NCBI GenBank assembly: GCA_052117605.1 | Contig: JBQKIT010000003.1 | Reading direction: 5' to 3' (one strand) | From: CAG-791 sp000431495 | GTDB taxonomy: Bacteria > Bacillota > Clostridia > Lachnospirales > Lachnospiraceae | Length of the DNA: 64,000 nucleotides | In this document: piece after piece, positions 52,210 through 61,058 of the stretch | How positions within the stretch are numbered: position 1 is the first letter of the stretch | Layout: each line of letters starts with the position of its first letter | Notes under the pieces: generated by a model | The model's database searches: none | Seen by the model: the letters and a program-made list of their open reading frames with translations, nothing else | Told to the model about the DNA's origin: nothing | Program-made: the position numbers and the translations under genes

Positions 52210-53346
52210 ATGGAACTACTTGCAGATTTGTTTGGGAATGTACGGAATCTGACCGTCCCGATGGTCCTGATGTGGATCATCGGAGCGGTTCTGATCTGGC
52301 TCGGAATTCGAAAGAAGATGGAGCCGGCGCTTCTGGTCCCGATGGGCTTTGGCGCGATCTTCGTGAATCTGCCGCTGTCCGGAGCCGTGACGCAGATGCT
52401 GGACGGGGCACTGACGGAGGGGCCGCTGGATATTCTGTTTCAGTCTGGAATTTCCAACGAGCTTTTCCTGCTCCTTCTGTTTATCGGAATCGGGGCAATG
52501 ATTGATTTTACGCCGCTGCTTGCCAATCCGACGATGATGCTGTTCGGCGCAGCAGCGCAGTTTGGTATTTTCTTCACTTTAAGTCTGGCCACCCTGTTCG
52601 GCTTTTCCCTGCAGGATGCGGCATCGGTCGGAATCATCGGTGCAGCGGACGGCCCGACCTCTATTTTTGTCGCAGATTATTTCTCTTCCCGGTATCTGGG
52701 CGCGATCATCGTCGCAGCGTATTCCTATATGGCACTTGTGCCGATCATTCAGCCTCCGGTTATCCGTCTGATTACCACCAAAGAGGAGCGCCGGATTCAT
52801 ATGGATTATCAGGGCGGAAGTGTCTCCAGAACCGCACGGATCCTGTTTCCGGTCTGCATCACGATCGTGGCGGGCCTGATTGCACCGAGAAGTGTGGCAC
52901 TTGTAGGCTTTCTGATGTTCGGCAACCTGATCCGTGAGTGCGGTGTCCTGGACAGCCTTTCGGAAACGGCGCAGGGAACGCTGGCAAATCTGATCACCCT
53001 TCTTCTGGGAATCACGGTTGCTTCCCAGATGCGGGCAGAGAACTTCCTGAATGTACAGACGATTTTTATTCTGCTCCTTGGTCTGGTGGCTTTTGTTTTT
53101 GATACGATCGGCGGTGTTCTGTTTGCCAAGCTCCTGAATCTGTTCCGGAAGAACAAGATCAATCCGATGATCGGGGCCTGCGGCATTTCCGCCTTTCCGA
53201 TGTCTGCACGTGTTATCACACAGATGGGTCTGCAGGAGGATCCGACCAATGTGCTGATTATGCAGGCTACGGGAGTGAATGTCTCGGGACAGATCGCATC
53301 GGTGATTGCGGGAGGACTTCTGCTTGGTCTGATTCCTTTGATGTAA
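52210..53346 (+). CDS. OadB/GcdB-like sodium-translocating decarboxylase beta subunit
   Basis: 378 residues, about nine to eleven transmembrane helices. Family motifs: GIGAMIDFTPLLANP, GIIGAADGPTSIFV (the conserved Asp in the pore region), RECGVLDSL and NPMIGACGISAFPMSARVIT. The known family is the membrane pump of Na+-coupled oxaloacetate, malonyl- or glutaconyl-CoA decarboxylases. Here no alpha (biotin-carboxyltransferase) or biotin carrier gene is nearby, only a 39-residue gamma-like gene. ATG 52210 follows GGAAAGG; an upstream ATG at 52126 lies inside the terminator and is rejected. Control by a Mn2+-type riboswitch is unusual for this family. Confidence 0.92.
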   Translation: MELLADLFGNVRNLTVPMVLMWIIGAVLIWLGIRKKMEPALLVPMGFGAIFVNLPLSGAVTQMLDGALTEGPLDILFQSGISNELFLLLLFIGIGAMIDFTPLLANPTMMLFGAAAQFGIFFTLSLATLFGFSLQDAASVGIIGAADGPTSIFVADYFSSRYLGAIIVAAYSYMALVPIIQPPVIRLITTKEERRIHMDYQGGSVSRTARILFPVCITIVAGLIAPRSVALVGFLMFGNLIRECGVLDSLSETAQGTLANLITLLLGITVASQMRAENFLNVQTIFILLLGLVAFVFDTIGGVLFAKLLNLFRKNKINPMIGACGISAFPMSARVITQMGLQEDPTNVLIMQATGVNVSGQIASVIAGGLLLGLIPLM

Positions 53347-53397
53347 GTGACGGATTGACAGAAACGTCAGGAGAAAAAGAAAGGAGATCTTTTCGAT

Positions 53398-53517
53398 ATG
53401 AGTCTTTTTATAGAATCCCTTCGCATTATGGGCACGGGAATGCTCGGAGTTTTTGCAGTGGCAGGTATTCTGATTGCGGTGATGAAGGTGCTCACGACTT
53501 TATTTCCCGGAAAATAA
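53398..53517 (+). CDS. OadG-like mini membrane protein
   Basis: 39 residues with one transmembrane helix (MGTGMLGVFAVAGILIAVMKVL) and little else. ATG follows AAAGGAGA. Small single-helix proteins of this kind serve as gamma subunits of the decarboxylase pump; the GMLGVFAV pattern near the start fits OadG. It would stabilise the neighbouring beta subunit. Shorter than usual OadG proteins, which have a soluble C-terminal part. Confidence 0.8.
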   Translation: MSLFIESLRIMGTGMLGVFAVAGILIAVMKVLTTLFPGK

Positions 53518-53546
53518 AGCCGGCTGAAGAAAGCCCGGGAGTCAGG

Positions 53547-54131
53547 TCAGAGAGGGAGGCTGCTGATGGGAAATGACTCGCAGACGGACAGAACATAGCC
53601 TGCCTTTGGAGGAGCCATTTCCAGAAACGGGAGTCCTCCGATCTGAGATGCCGCAAGGCAGACGGGGCAGCGATTCAGTCCGCCGGACAGGCCCTCCCCG
53701 GTGCATTTCAGGTAGGCCTCCTTGATGGTCCAGATGCGGAAGAACAGCTTCAGCTGTTCTTCCGCATCTTTTGCATTCCGGAGAAGTGCCAGATCCTCCG
53801 GATGGAAAAAACGCTCTGCCATGGGAATGACACCGGCACGGACGGGAGTCAGCTTCTGAAGGTCCACGCCGATTTCATGCTCTGGAGAGACGGCGAGCAC
53901 CAGATAATCTCCGGAGTCTGAGAAGTTGTAATGAAAACCAGGATGGGAGGGAAGATAAGGCTTTCCTGCAGGTGTCCTCTCCTGAAGAACAGGAAACCCA
54001 TTGCTGCCTGAAAAAATCGGAAAATCCGCCAGTGCCGTCTTCAGCATGAGGGGCTGCAGACGGTGGATGGCGGATTTATTATTTTCTCCCGGTTTTTGAA
54101 TTTGCTTATAGTTTTCGATATATATTTTCAT
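53547..54131 (-). CDS. 4'-phosphopantetheinyl transferase (Sfp type)
   Basis: 194 residues. Transfers phosphopantetheine to carrier proteins. TPAGKPYLPSHPGFHYNFSDSGDY, EIGVDLQKL and FFRIWTIKEAYLKCTGEGL are diagnostic; the Asp of GVD and the Glu of KEAYLK bind Mg2+. The sequence is short for Sfp (about 225), so it is between AcpS and full Sfp in length. No polyketide or peptide synthetase gene is nearby. It is 41 bases after the CorB-like gene and may share its transcript. Confidence 0.9.
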   Translation of the reverse strand: MKIYIENYKQIQKPGENNKSAIHRLQPLMLKTALADFPIFSGSNGFPVLQERTPAGKPYLPSHPGFHYNFSDSGDYLVLAVSPEHEIGVDLQKLTPVRAGVIPMAERFFHPEDLALLRNAKDAEEQLKLFFRIWTIKEAYLKCTGEGLSGGLNRCPVCLAASQIGGLPFLEMAPPKAGYVLSVCESFPISSLPL

Positions 54132-54172
54132 GATCCTGCCGGTGTTTAGCGGGAAATCGATATTCCGTCCGT

Positions 54173-55480
54173 TCAGTGCTCCTGTTCGCAGCTTCCGGCA
54201 TCGGCGTCGGTTTCCTCCCTTTCGGGAACTTCATGGAATCGCAGAAGAACCTTCATGATGCGGTTCCTTCGGATGCCTTTGGCCTGCAGGATTGTTCCAT
54301 CCTCCAGGGTGACGGATTCGCCGTCCTGAGGAATACGCTCAAGCTTTTCAATGATGAGACCACCGATGGAATCGTAATCCTCGGAAGAAAAATTGCAGCC
54401 GAGAGCATCGTTCAGATCGATCAGCTTCATGGAGCCGTCCGCCAGGTAGGTTTTGTCGTCATATTTGCGCAGCTGGCTCTTTTCGTCCTCATCGTATTCG
54501 TCGCGAATGTCACCGACAATTTCTTCCACCAGATCCTCCAGTGTAATCATGCCGACGGTATTGCCGTATTCATCCAGAACGAACGCAACGCCGAAGGAGT
54601 GCTGCTGCATCTCCTTGAGAAGGTCGGCGGTTTTTTTGTATTCATAGGTAAAATAAGAAGAGCGCAGCATCCTTCGCAGATTGAAGCGGGACGGGTCGGA
54701 GAGACTGACAAAATCCTTGATGTTCAGATGACCGATGATCTTGTCGGGGGCGTTCTTCTCATAAACCGGAATGCGCGTGAACATTTCCATCCGGAATACG
54801 GACATGACATCGTTGTAGGAGGCATCATCCGGAACACAGGACATGTCAATCCTGGGCACCATGATGTCCTTTGCAACCGCGTCGCCGAAATCAAATACAT
54901 TATAAATGATCTTCTTCTCGCGTCCCTCGATGGCGCCGTCCTCCTGTCCGACCTCCACGTAGGTTTTCAGCTCGGACTCGGTGAGCTTTTGCTTCGCATT
55001 GGGATCGGTTCCTGTCAGCTTCATGATCCAGCAGGAGAGATGATCGACAACAAAGATGATCGGGGTCATGACGGCCATCAGAAGCCGAATGACCGGAGCA
55101 TTCCGCATGGAAATCTGAAGCGCATTGGTTTTGGCGCTGTTTTTCGGTGTGATTTCGCCAAAGAGAATGATCAGTATGGTTAATACAGCTGTACCTGCGG
55201 AGACCATGCTCTCACCGAAGATACGGATAATCAGTGAGGTGGCAAGTGCGGAGGCCGAAAGGTTGACTACGTTGTTGCCGATCAGAATGGCGGAGAGCAT
55301 TTTGCTGTAGTCATCCAGAATCTCCAGAGTCAGAGCAGCCCGCCGGTTGCCGCCATCTGCCATGGATTTCAAGGTGATCCGGTTTACGCTGTTCAGCGCG
55401 GTTTCGGATGAAGAGAAATAACCGGACAATACAATGAGAACAATCAGAATTACGAGCTGAATCAAATCGGCCTGATGCAT
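54173..55480 (-). CDS. CNNM/CorB-type (hemolysin-family) membrane protein
   Basis: 435 residues. DUF21 transmembrane domain with three to four helices (IQLVILIVLIVLSGYFSSSETALNSVN at the start, FGEITPKNSAKTNA), a CBS pair (about 210-335; IMVPRIDMSCV, MITLEDLVEEIVGDI) and a C-terminal CorC_HlyC-type domain (about 345-430; GGLIIEKLERIP). Family members export Mg2+ or act in metal homeostasis; older hemolysin naming is misleading. ATG 55480 has GGAAAGGA upstream. Confidence 0.93.
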   Translation of the reverse strand: MHQADLIQLVILIVLIVLSGYFSSSETALNSVNRITLKSMADGGNRRAALTLEILDDYSKMLSAILIGNNVVNLSASALATSLIIRIFGESMVSAGTAVLTILIILFGEITPKNSAKTNALQISMRNAPVIRLLMAVMTPIIFVVDHLSCWIMKLTGTDPNAKQKLTESELKTYVEVGQEDGAIEGREKKIIYNVFDFGDAVAKDIMVPRIDMSCVPDDASYNDVMSVFRMEMFTRIPVYEKNAPDKIIGHLNIKDFVSLSDPSRFNLRRMLRSSYFTYEYKKTADLLKEMQQHSFGVAFVLDEYGNTVGMITLEDLVEEIVGDIRDEYDEDEKSQLRKYDDKTYLADGSMKLIDLNDALGCNFSSEDYDSIGGLIIEKLERIPQDGESVTLEDGTILQAKGIRRNRIMKVLLRFHEVPEREETDADAGSCEQEH

Positions 55481-55609
55481 GGTTTCCTTTCCTGAAGCTG
55501 TAAGCTGTGCTGACTGCAAAGCAGAAATATAGCAGTTTTTATAATAAGTATCTTGTCGAAATATTACAGTTTTTGATATCTGATGGCATTCTATCGTGTA
55601 CAGAGCAGT

Positions 55610-55637
55610 TTTACAAGGGCACAGGATATGGTATAAT
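55610..55637 (+). promoter_or_regulatory. secDF promoter
   Basis: TTTACA (55610-55615), 16-base spacer, TATAAT (55632-55637) with the extended -10 TGG immediately upstream. The leader to the ATG is about 47 bases. Confidence 0.78.
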
Positions 55638-55691
55638 GTGACAGTTTCGGGGCGTTTTATGCCCTACTATAGGATGGAGGAAGTTAACAGT

Positions 55692-58031
55692 ATGAAGAAG
55701 AGCAAGGGAAAAGCACTTGCAGGACTGATCGTCCTTGCGGCCGTAATGGTCAGCCTGTTGTATCTGGCGGTTTACGGCGTAGACAGCTGGGGGACCGGTT
55801 CTGCTTCTGACATTAAGCTGGGTCTGGATCTGGCGGGAGGTGTCAGCATTACCTATCAGGCGGCCGGAGATACGGCGCCCTCTGATGAGGACATGGATGA
55901 TACGCGCTATAAGCTGCAGCAGAGGGTTCAGCAGTACAGCACAGAGGCGCAGGTCTATCGCGAGGGAAGCAACCGGATCAACATCGAGATCCCCGGTGTT
56001 TCGGATGCCAACCAGATTCTGGAGGAGCTCGGACGCCCGGGATCCCTGTATTTTATCCGTCAGACCGATGACAACGGCAATGCCAATTACGAGTATGACT
56101 ATACGAGCGGCGGCTACAAGCTGGACAAGGATCTGGACACCCTGATTGCGGACGGTGATGTTGTTCTGGAGGGTACGGATGTTGCGGATGCGCAGGGCGG
56201 CTACCAGAGCGACAACATGAACAACCAGCAGATTGTGGTTTCTCTTACTTTCACGGACGAGGGCAAGAAGAAGTTTGCCGATGCCACAACCAGAGCGCAC
56301 GAAAAAGGCGAGAGCATTGCCATCTATTACGATGGTGATTTTATCAGTGTTCCGACCGTACAGAGTGCCATCACCAACGGTCAGGCGGTCATCACCGGTG
56401 AGAAGACGATTGAGGATGCGAAGAACCTTGCGTCAACGATCCGAATCGGCGGACTTTCCGTAGAGCTGGAGGAGATTCGTTCCAATGTAGTCGGAGCGCA
56501 GCTTGGACAGGATGCGATCAAGACCTCTCTGTTTGCGGGACTGATCGGTCTGATTCTTGTGATTATTTTCATGATCGGAGTATATCGCCTTCCCGGTTTT
56601 GCAGCGAGCCTTGCACTTCTTACTTATATCGGACTGGAATGCATCATTCTGGTTGGCTTTGAAGTGACGCTGACTCTTCCCGGTATTGCAGGTATTCTGC
56701 TTTCCATCGGTATGGCGGTGGATGCTAACGTCATTGTGTTTGCCAGAATCCGTGAGGAGCTTCGTGACGGTAAGGCTGTGCACACGGCGATCGAGAACGG
56801 ATACAGCAAGGCGCTGTCTGCGATCATCGACGGCAACGTGACAACGCTGATTGCAGCCGTCGTCCTGTATGCTCTCGGAACCGGCTCTGTCAAGGGCTTT
56901 GCGCAGACTCTGGCCATCGGTATTCTGCTTTCCATGTTCACAGCGCTGTTTATTACAAAGTGGTACATGAAGGCGTTCTATACGCTCTTTGCGAAGGACA
57001 AAAAGTGGTACGGTGTCGGCAGAGAGCTGAAGACGCTGCAGATCGCGCAGAAGAAAAAGGTATTCTTTACGATTTCGGCCTGCATCATTCTGGCCGGTTT
57101 TGTTGCGATGGGAGTTCATAAGGCAGGCGGAGAGAAGGCGCTGAATTACAGCCTTGATTTCATCGGCGGAACTTCCACCAGTGTAACCTTTAATGAAGAT
57201 TACTCCCTGCAGGAAATCAACGACACGATTGTCCCGAATTTTGAGAAGGTGACCGGAGACGCAAACGTTCAGGTTCAGAAGGTTGCCGGCGGCAATCAGG
57301 TCATTTTCAAGACCAGAACCATGAATGTGGAGGAGCGTCAGGAGCTCTGCAGTCTTCTGATGAAGGATTTCGGCGTCGAGGAGACCTCCATTCAGGCAGA
57401 GACGATCAGCTCGACGGTCTCTTCCGAGATGCAGAGAGACACCGTAGCTGCGGTTATTGTGGCCCTGATTCTGATGCTGATCTACATCTGGTTCCGCTTT
57501 AAGGACATGCGTCTTGGCGCTGCGGCTATTTTTGCACTGGCACACGATGTGCTGGTGGTGTTCACCGTATATGCGGTTCTGCGCATCAGCGTAGGTACAA
57601 CCTTTGTTGCGTGCATGCTGACGATCGTCGGTTACTCGATCAATGCGACCATTGTTATCTTCGACCGCGTACGTGAGAGGCTTGAGAAGAAAAAGAAGGA
57701 TACGGATCTGCAGGAGCTTACTAACCGTGCTGTGACGGATACGCTGACCCGTTCCCTGTTCACCTCACTGACAACATTCTTCATGGTCTTCACACTGTAT
57801 ATTTTCGGCGTGTCTTCCATCCGTGAGTTTGCGCTTCCGATTATGGCAGGCATTGTTGCGGGCTGCTATTCCTCCGTATGCCTGAGTGCTTCCTTCTGGC
57901 TCATACTTCGAAAGAAGTTCCCGCCCAAGCATGATGACAGCGGCAAATACGCACGTCAGAAAAAGGCGGCGGATAAGGCAGAGCGTAAGGCTCAGCATGA
58001 AAAAGAAGTTCGAGCAAAGACTGTGATCTGA
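55692..58031 (+). CDS. secDF: Fused protein translocase SecD-SecF
   Basis: 779 residues, twelve transmembrane helices expected. Residues 1-445 correspond to SecD (LGLDLAGGVSITYQ, then the extracytoplasmic domain, GIAGILLSIGMAVDANVIVFARIREEL) and 455-745 to SecF (NYSLDFIGGTSTSVTFN, YSINATIVIFDRVRERL). The fusion is common in Bacillota. It uses the proton motive force to help exported proteins leave the SecYEG channel. A Lys-rich C-terminal tail follows. The ATG at 55692 has GGAGGAAG upstream and starts directly before the first helix. Confidence 0.96.
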   Translation: MKKSKGKALAGLIVLAAVMVSLLYLAVYGVDSWGTGSASDIKLGLDLAGGVSITYQAAGDTAPSDEDMDDTRYKLQQRVQQYSTEAQVYREGSNRINIEIPGVSDANQILEELGRPGSLYFIRQTDDNGNANYEYDYTSGGYKLDKDLDTLIADGDVVLEGTDVADAQGGYQSDNMNNQQIVVSLTFTDEGKKKFADATTRAHEKGESIAIYYDGDFISVPTVQSAITNGQAVITGEKTIEDAKNLASTIRIGGLSVELEEIRSNVVGAQLGQDAIKTSLFAGLIGLILVIIFMIGVYRLPGFAASLALLTYIGLECIILVGFEVTLTLPGIAGILLSIGMAVDANVIVFARIREELRDGKAVHTAIENGYSKALSAIIDGNVTTLIAAVVLYALGTGSVKGFAQTLAIGILLSMFTALFITKWYMKAFYTLFAKDKKWYGVGRELKTLQIAQKKKVFFTISACIILAGFVAMGVHKAGGEKALNYSLDFIGGTSTSVTFNEDYSLQEINDTIVPNFEKVTGDANVQVQKVAGGNQVIFKTRTMNVEERQELCSLLMKDFGVEETSIQAETISSTVSSEMQRDTVAAVIVALILMLIYIWFRFKDMRLGAAAIFALAHDVLVVFTVYAVLRISVGTTFVACMLTIVGYSINATIVIFDRVRERLEKKKKDTDLQELTNRAVTDTLTRSLFTSLTTFFMVFTLYIFGVSSIREFALPIMAGIVAGCYSSVCLSASFWLILRKKFPPKHDDSGKYARQKKAADKAERKAQHEKEVRAKTVI

Positions 58032-58064
58032 TCTTCTTCCGATCGGTACAGGATCGCGGACAGC

Positions 58065-58109
58065 AAGCCTCGGCCCATTTCCGGAACGAAATGGGCTGAG
58101 GCTTTTTTT
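58065..58109 (+). terminator. secDF terminator
   Basis: A 17-bp stem, AAGCCTCGGCCCATTTC with GAAATGGGCTGAGGCTT (one G-T pair), loop CGGAAC, followed by a run of T. Confidence 0.95.
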
Positions 58110-58133
58110 GACAGGACAGAGAGGGTGCGCTTT

Positions 58134-59924
58134 ATGTCAAAATGGATGATTTATGCCAAAAAGGCGGATTTTCGAGGGATTTCACAAAAATTCGGAATCT
58201 CTCCCGTGACGGCCCGGGTGATCCGGAACCGGGACGTGGAGGATGAGGAGGAAATCCGCAAATACCTTCACGGGACAATGGCAGATCTGGATGATGCGGA
58301 ATTGCTCCCCGGGCTTAAGGATGCTGCCTTTGTACTGAAGCGCAAGATTGTAGGCGGTGAGAAAATCCGTATCATCGGAGACTATGATGTGGACGGGATC
58401 TGCTCCACGTATATTCTGTGGAAGCTGATTTCCTTCCTTGGGGGAGAGGTCAGTACGGCGATTCCGGAGCGCATTCGTGATGGCTATGGGATCAATGACA
58501 GGCTGGTGGAGGAGGCGGTCGCTGACGGTGTGGATACCATCATTACCTGCGACAACGGCATTTCCGCGGCAGGTCCTCTGCAGAAGGCAAAGGATGCCGG
58601 GCTTACCGTGATTGTAACGGATCATCATGAAATTCCCTTTGAGGAAGTAAACGGAGAGAAGCGTTATATTTTCCCGCCTGCGGATGTCATAGCCGAGCCG
58701 TGGATTCCGGATGCGAAAACCGGAGAGCCGAAAGCCAGGTTCCCAAAGATCTGCGGAGCGGAGGTGGTATTCAAGCTGGCGCTGCTTCTTCTCGGAAAGC
58801 CGGACCTTACCGGAGAAAAGTCGGCGTTGGAAGAGGAGCATGTGAAGATCGCAAGAGAGCTTCTTGGTTTTGCCGCACTCGCAGCGATTTGCGATGTGAT
58901 GCCACTTCTGGATGAGAACCGGATTATTGTCCGGGAGGGACTTCGGGAACTGTCCCGTACGGACAATACGGGGATTCGCTGTCTGATGCTGGCGGCGGGA
59001 CTTGGAAGTGAACCGGTTACGGTGTACCATGCGGGCTTTGTCCTGGGACCCTGCCTGAATGCGTCCGGGCGTCTGGATACCGCGGGTCGGGCACTTGCTC
59101 TTCTGAAGGAGCAGGATGAGGCAAGAGCGATGATTCTTGCCAGAGATCTGAAGCAGCTCAATGACAGCAGAAAGAGCATGACTGAAGAGGGGGTGGAGAC
59201 GGCAATCCGGATGATTGAGGAAGAAATCCGAAAGGGCCGGAGCATGGAAAGCCGCAAGGTACTGGTGGTTCGCCTGGAGGACTGTCATGAATCGCTGGCA
59301 GGAATCATTGCCGGGCGTCTGCGCGAGCGCTATCACCGGCCGGTATTCGTTCTGACACGGGCCGAAGAGGAAGGTGTTCTGAAGGGGTCCGGCCGATCGG
59401 TGGAAGCCTATGACATGTATGAGGAGATGAATCGCTGCAGGGAGCTGTTCCTGAAATTCGGCGGACACAAGATGGCGGCCGGCCTGTCTCTGACGGCGGA
59501 CAAGGCAGAGCTTCTGGACCGGAGGCTGAATGAGAACTGCTCGCTTTTACAGGAAGATCTTGCCGAGGTCCTTCACATTGATATGGAGCTTCCTCCTGCC
59601 TGCGTGGACCTGGCACTTGTCCGGGAGCTTTCTGCGCTGGAGCCCTGCGGAACCGGAAATTCCAGGCCCTTGTTTGCCGTTCGAAACCTTCTGCTCAGAA
59701 AAACCGCTGTGTTTGGCAGAAACCGGAATGTGATCCGGCTGGAGGGCTCGGATGACACCGGAGCTCATTACGGTTTTGTCTGGTTTACGACAGAGGACCG
59801 GCTTCCGGAGGCCTTGGCAGACGGCCCTGCGAAATGCCATGTTGCCTATGAACCGAAGATCAATGTCTGGAAGGGAAGAGAAAGCCTTCAGTTTGTGATT
59901 AAGGATGTGAAGTGTCTGTCATAG
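58134..59924 (+). CDS. recJ: Single-stranded-DNA exonuclease RecJ
   Basis: 596 residues. DHH phosphoesterase core with GDYDVDGICSTY, TCDNGIS and VTDHHEIP binding two metals, the middle GPCLNASGRLDTA and the DHHA1 domain with GGHKMAAGLSL, then a C-terminal OB domain. Length fits Bacillota RecJ proteins without large extra domains. ATG 58134 is preferred to GTG 58125 because AGAGAGGG then sits at normal distance. It acts 5' to 3' in recombination and repair. Confidence 0.95.
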   Translation: MSKWMIYAKKADFRGISQKFGISPVTARVIRNRDVEDEEEIRKYLHGTMADLDDAELLPGLKDAAFVLKRKIVGGEKIRIIGDYDVDGICSTYILWKLISFLGGEVSTAIPERIRDGYGINDRLVEEAVADGVDTIITCDNGISAAGPLQKAKDAGLTVIVTDHHEIPFEEVNGEKRYIFPPADVIAEPWIPDAKTGEPKARFPKICGAEVVFKLALLLLGKPDLTGEKSALEEEHVKIARELLGFAALAAICDVMPLLDENRIIVREGLRELSRTDNTGIRCLMLAAGLGSEPVTVYHAGFVLGPCLNASGRLDTAGRALALLKEQDEARAMILARDLKQLNDSRKSMTEEGVETAIRMIEEEIRKGRSMESRKVLVVRLEDCHESLAGIIAGRLRERYHRPVFVLTRAEEEGVLKGSGRSVEAYDMYEEMNRCRELFLKFGGHKMAAGLSLTADKAELLDRRLNENCSLLQEDLAEVLHIDMELPPACVDLALVRELSALEPCGTGNSRPLFAVRNLLLRKTAVFGRNRNVIRLEGSDDTGAHYGFVWFTTEDRLPEALADGPAKCHVAYEPKINVWKGRESLQFVIKDVKCLS

Positions 59925-60274
59925 CAACTGTTTATAAATGCTTTATTTTTTTTAGAAATTCCTTAGACCGCGGACACACTTCGAACACATTTGAGAATTA
60001 TAGTATGAATCAAGATAGTTACTTACTCACTATCTCCCCCCTCATAAGAAGTAGTGAAGAGAAAGGACATTCGCCTTGCGGATGTCCTTTTTCTGATGGT
60101 GCGCCCGGCGGCGCACGGTTCTGAGGAAGCTTCGGCCGACATGAGGCTGCAAGAACTTTCATGTGCAAAGCCCCAAATTCCGCAGAGGATGTGCTTTAAT
60201 AGAGACAGAGCCTTCGCGGATGGGCTTTGAAGTACGTAGCTGATTGCAGCAGGGAAAAAGGAGAGAGAAGAGAG
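59925..60274. other. 350-base intergenic region between recJ and nagB
   Basis: No convincing gene on either strand. From 59930 to 60060 it is AT-rich and holds the small palindrome GATAGT...ACTATC near 60013-60033. A terminator lies at 60062-60092, and GGTGCGC/GGCGCAC can pair near 60098-60116. The last 130 bases lead to nagB and show no clear promoter. Confidence 0.6.
60062..60092 (+). terminator. Terminator downstream of recJ
   Basis: AAAGGACAT(T)CGC pairs with GCG(G)ATGTCCTTT around CTT, then TTTTT. It lies 138 bases after recJ, the nearest upstream gene. Confidence 0.85.
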
Positions 60275-61012
60275 ATGAAGATTATTGTGACAAAGGATTA
60301 CGAAGAGATGTCGAAGAGAGCTGCCGATGTGATCTTTGCGCAGGTTCTGATGAAAGAGGACAGTGTACTCGGACTTGCAACCGGAAGCTCTCCGGAGGGT
60401 CTGTACAAGTGTCTGGTAAAGCGCTACGAGAAAGGAAGAATCGATTTTTCCGGGGTTACCACCATCAATCTGGATGAGTATCAGGGCCTTTCTCACGACA
60501 ATGAGCAGAGCTACTGGTATTTCATGAACAAGCATTTTCACAGTCACGTCAATGTAAAGCCGGAGAACATTCATGTTCCGGACGGCTCCAATATGGATGC
60601 CAGAAAGGCCTGCCGTGAATATGACGAGATCATTGAGAAGGCCGGCGGAATCGATCTTCAGCTTCTCGGACTTGGACCGGACGGACACATCGGCTTCAAC
60701 GAGCCTGCGGATTCCTTTGCAGCAGGAACGCATTGTGTTAAGCTTGAGGAATCGACGATTGAAGCCAACAAGCGCTTCTTCAACAGCAAGGATGAGGTGC
60801 CGAGGAAGGCGTATACGATGGGCGTCGGTACCATCATGAAGGCGAAGAAGGTCCTTATGGTTGTCAGCGGAAAGGGAAAGGCGGGCATCGTAAAGGAGTC
60901 CTTCTTCGGGCCGGTTAAGCCGCAGGTTCCGGCTTCGATTCTTCAGATGCATCCGGATTTTACGCTAGTTCTGGATGAGGATGCGGCAAAGGAAATCAAG
61001 GATCTTATCTGA
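60275..61012 (+). CDS. nagB: Glucosamine-6-phosphate deaminase
   Basis: 245 residues. Converts glucosamine-6-phosphate to fructose-6-phosphate plus ammonia, feeding amino-sugar carbon to glycolysis. GLATGSSPEGLYK binds the phosphate, TINLDEYQGLS has the catalytic Asp, GLGPDGHIGFNEP is the family signature. ATG 60275 follows AAAAGGAGAGAG. No nagA is nearby. It precedes murE by 46 bases. Confidence 0.97.
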   Translation: MKIIVTKDYEEMSKRAADVIFAQVLMKEDSVLGLATGSSPEGLYKCLVKRYEKGRIDFSGVTTINLDEYQGLSHDNEQSYWYFMNKHFHSHVNVKPENIHVPDGSNMDARKACREYDEIIEKAGGIDLQLLGLGPDGHIGFNEPADSFAAGTHCVKLEESTIEANKRFFNSKDEVPRKAYTMGVGTIMKAKKVLMVVSGKGKAGIVKESFFGPVKPQVPASILQMHPDFTLVLDEDAAKEIKDLI

Positions 61013-61058
61013 GATGCAGTGATCCGGGCAAAAAGGATCAGCAAAGGAAAGGAACAGA

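Noticed and set aside
54176..55183. Long plus-strand reading frame opposite the CorB-like gene
   Set aside because: Its translation is a mirror of the minus-strand gene, with no family motifs and no SD.
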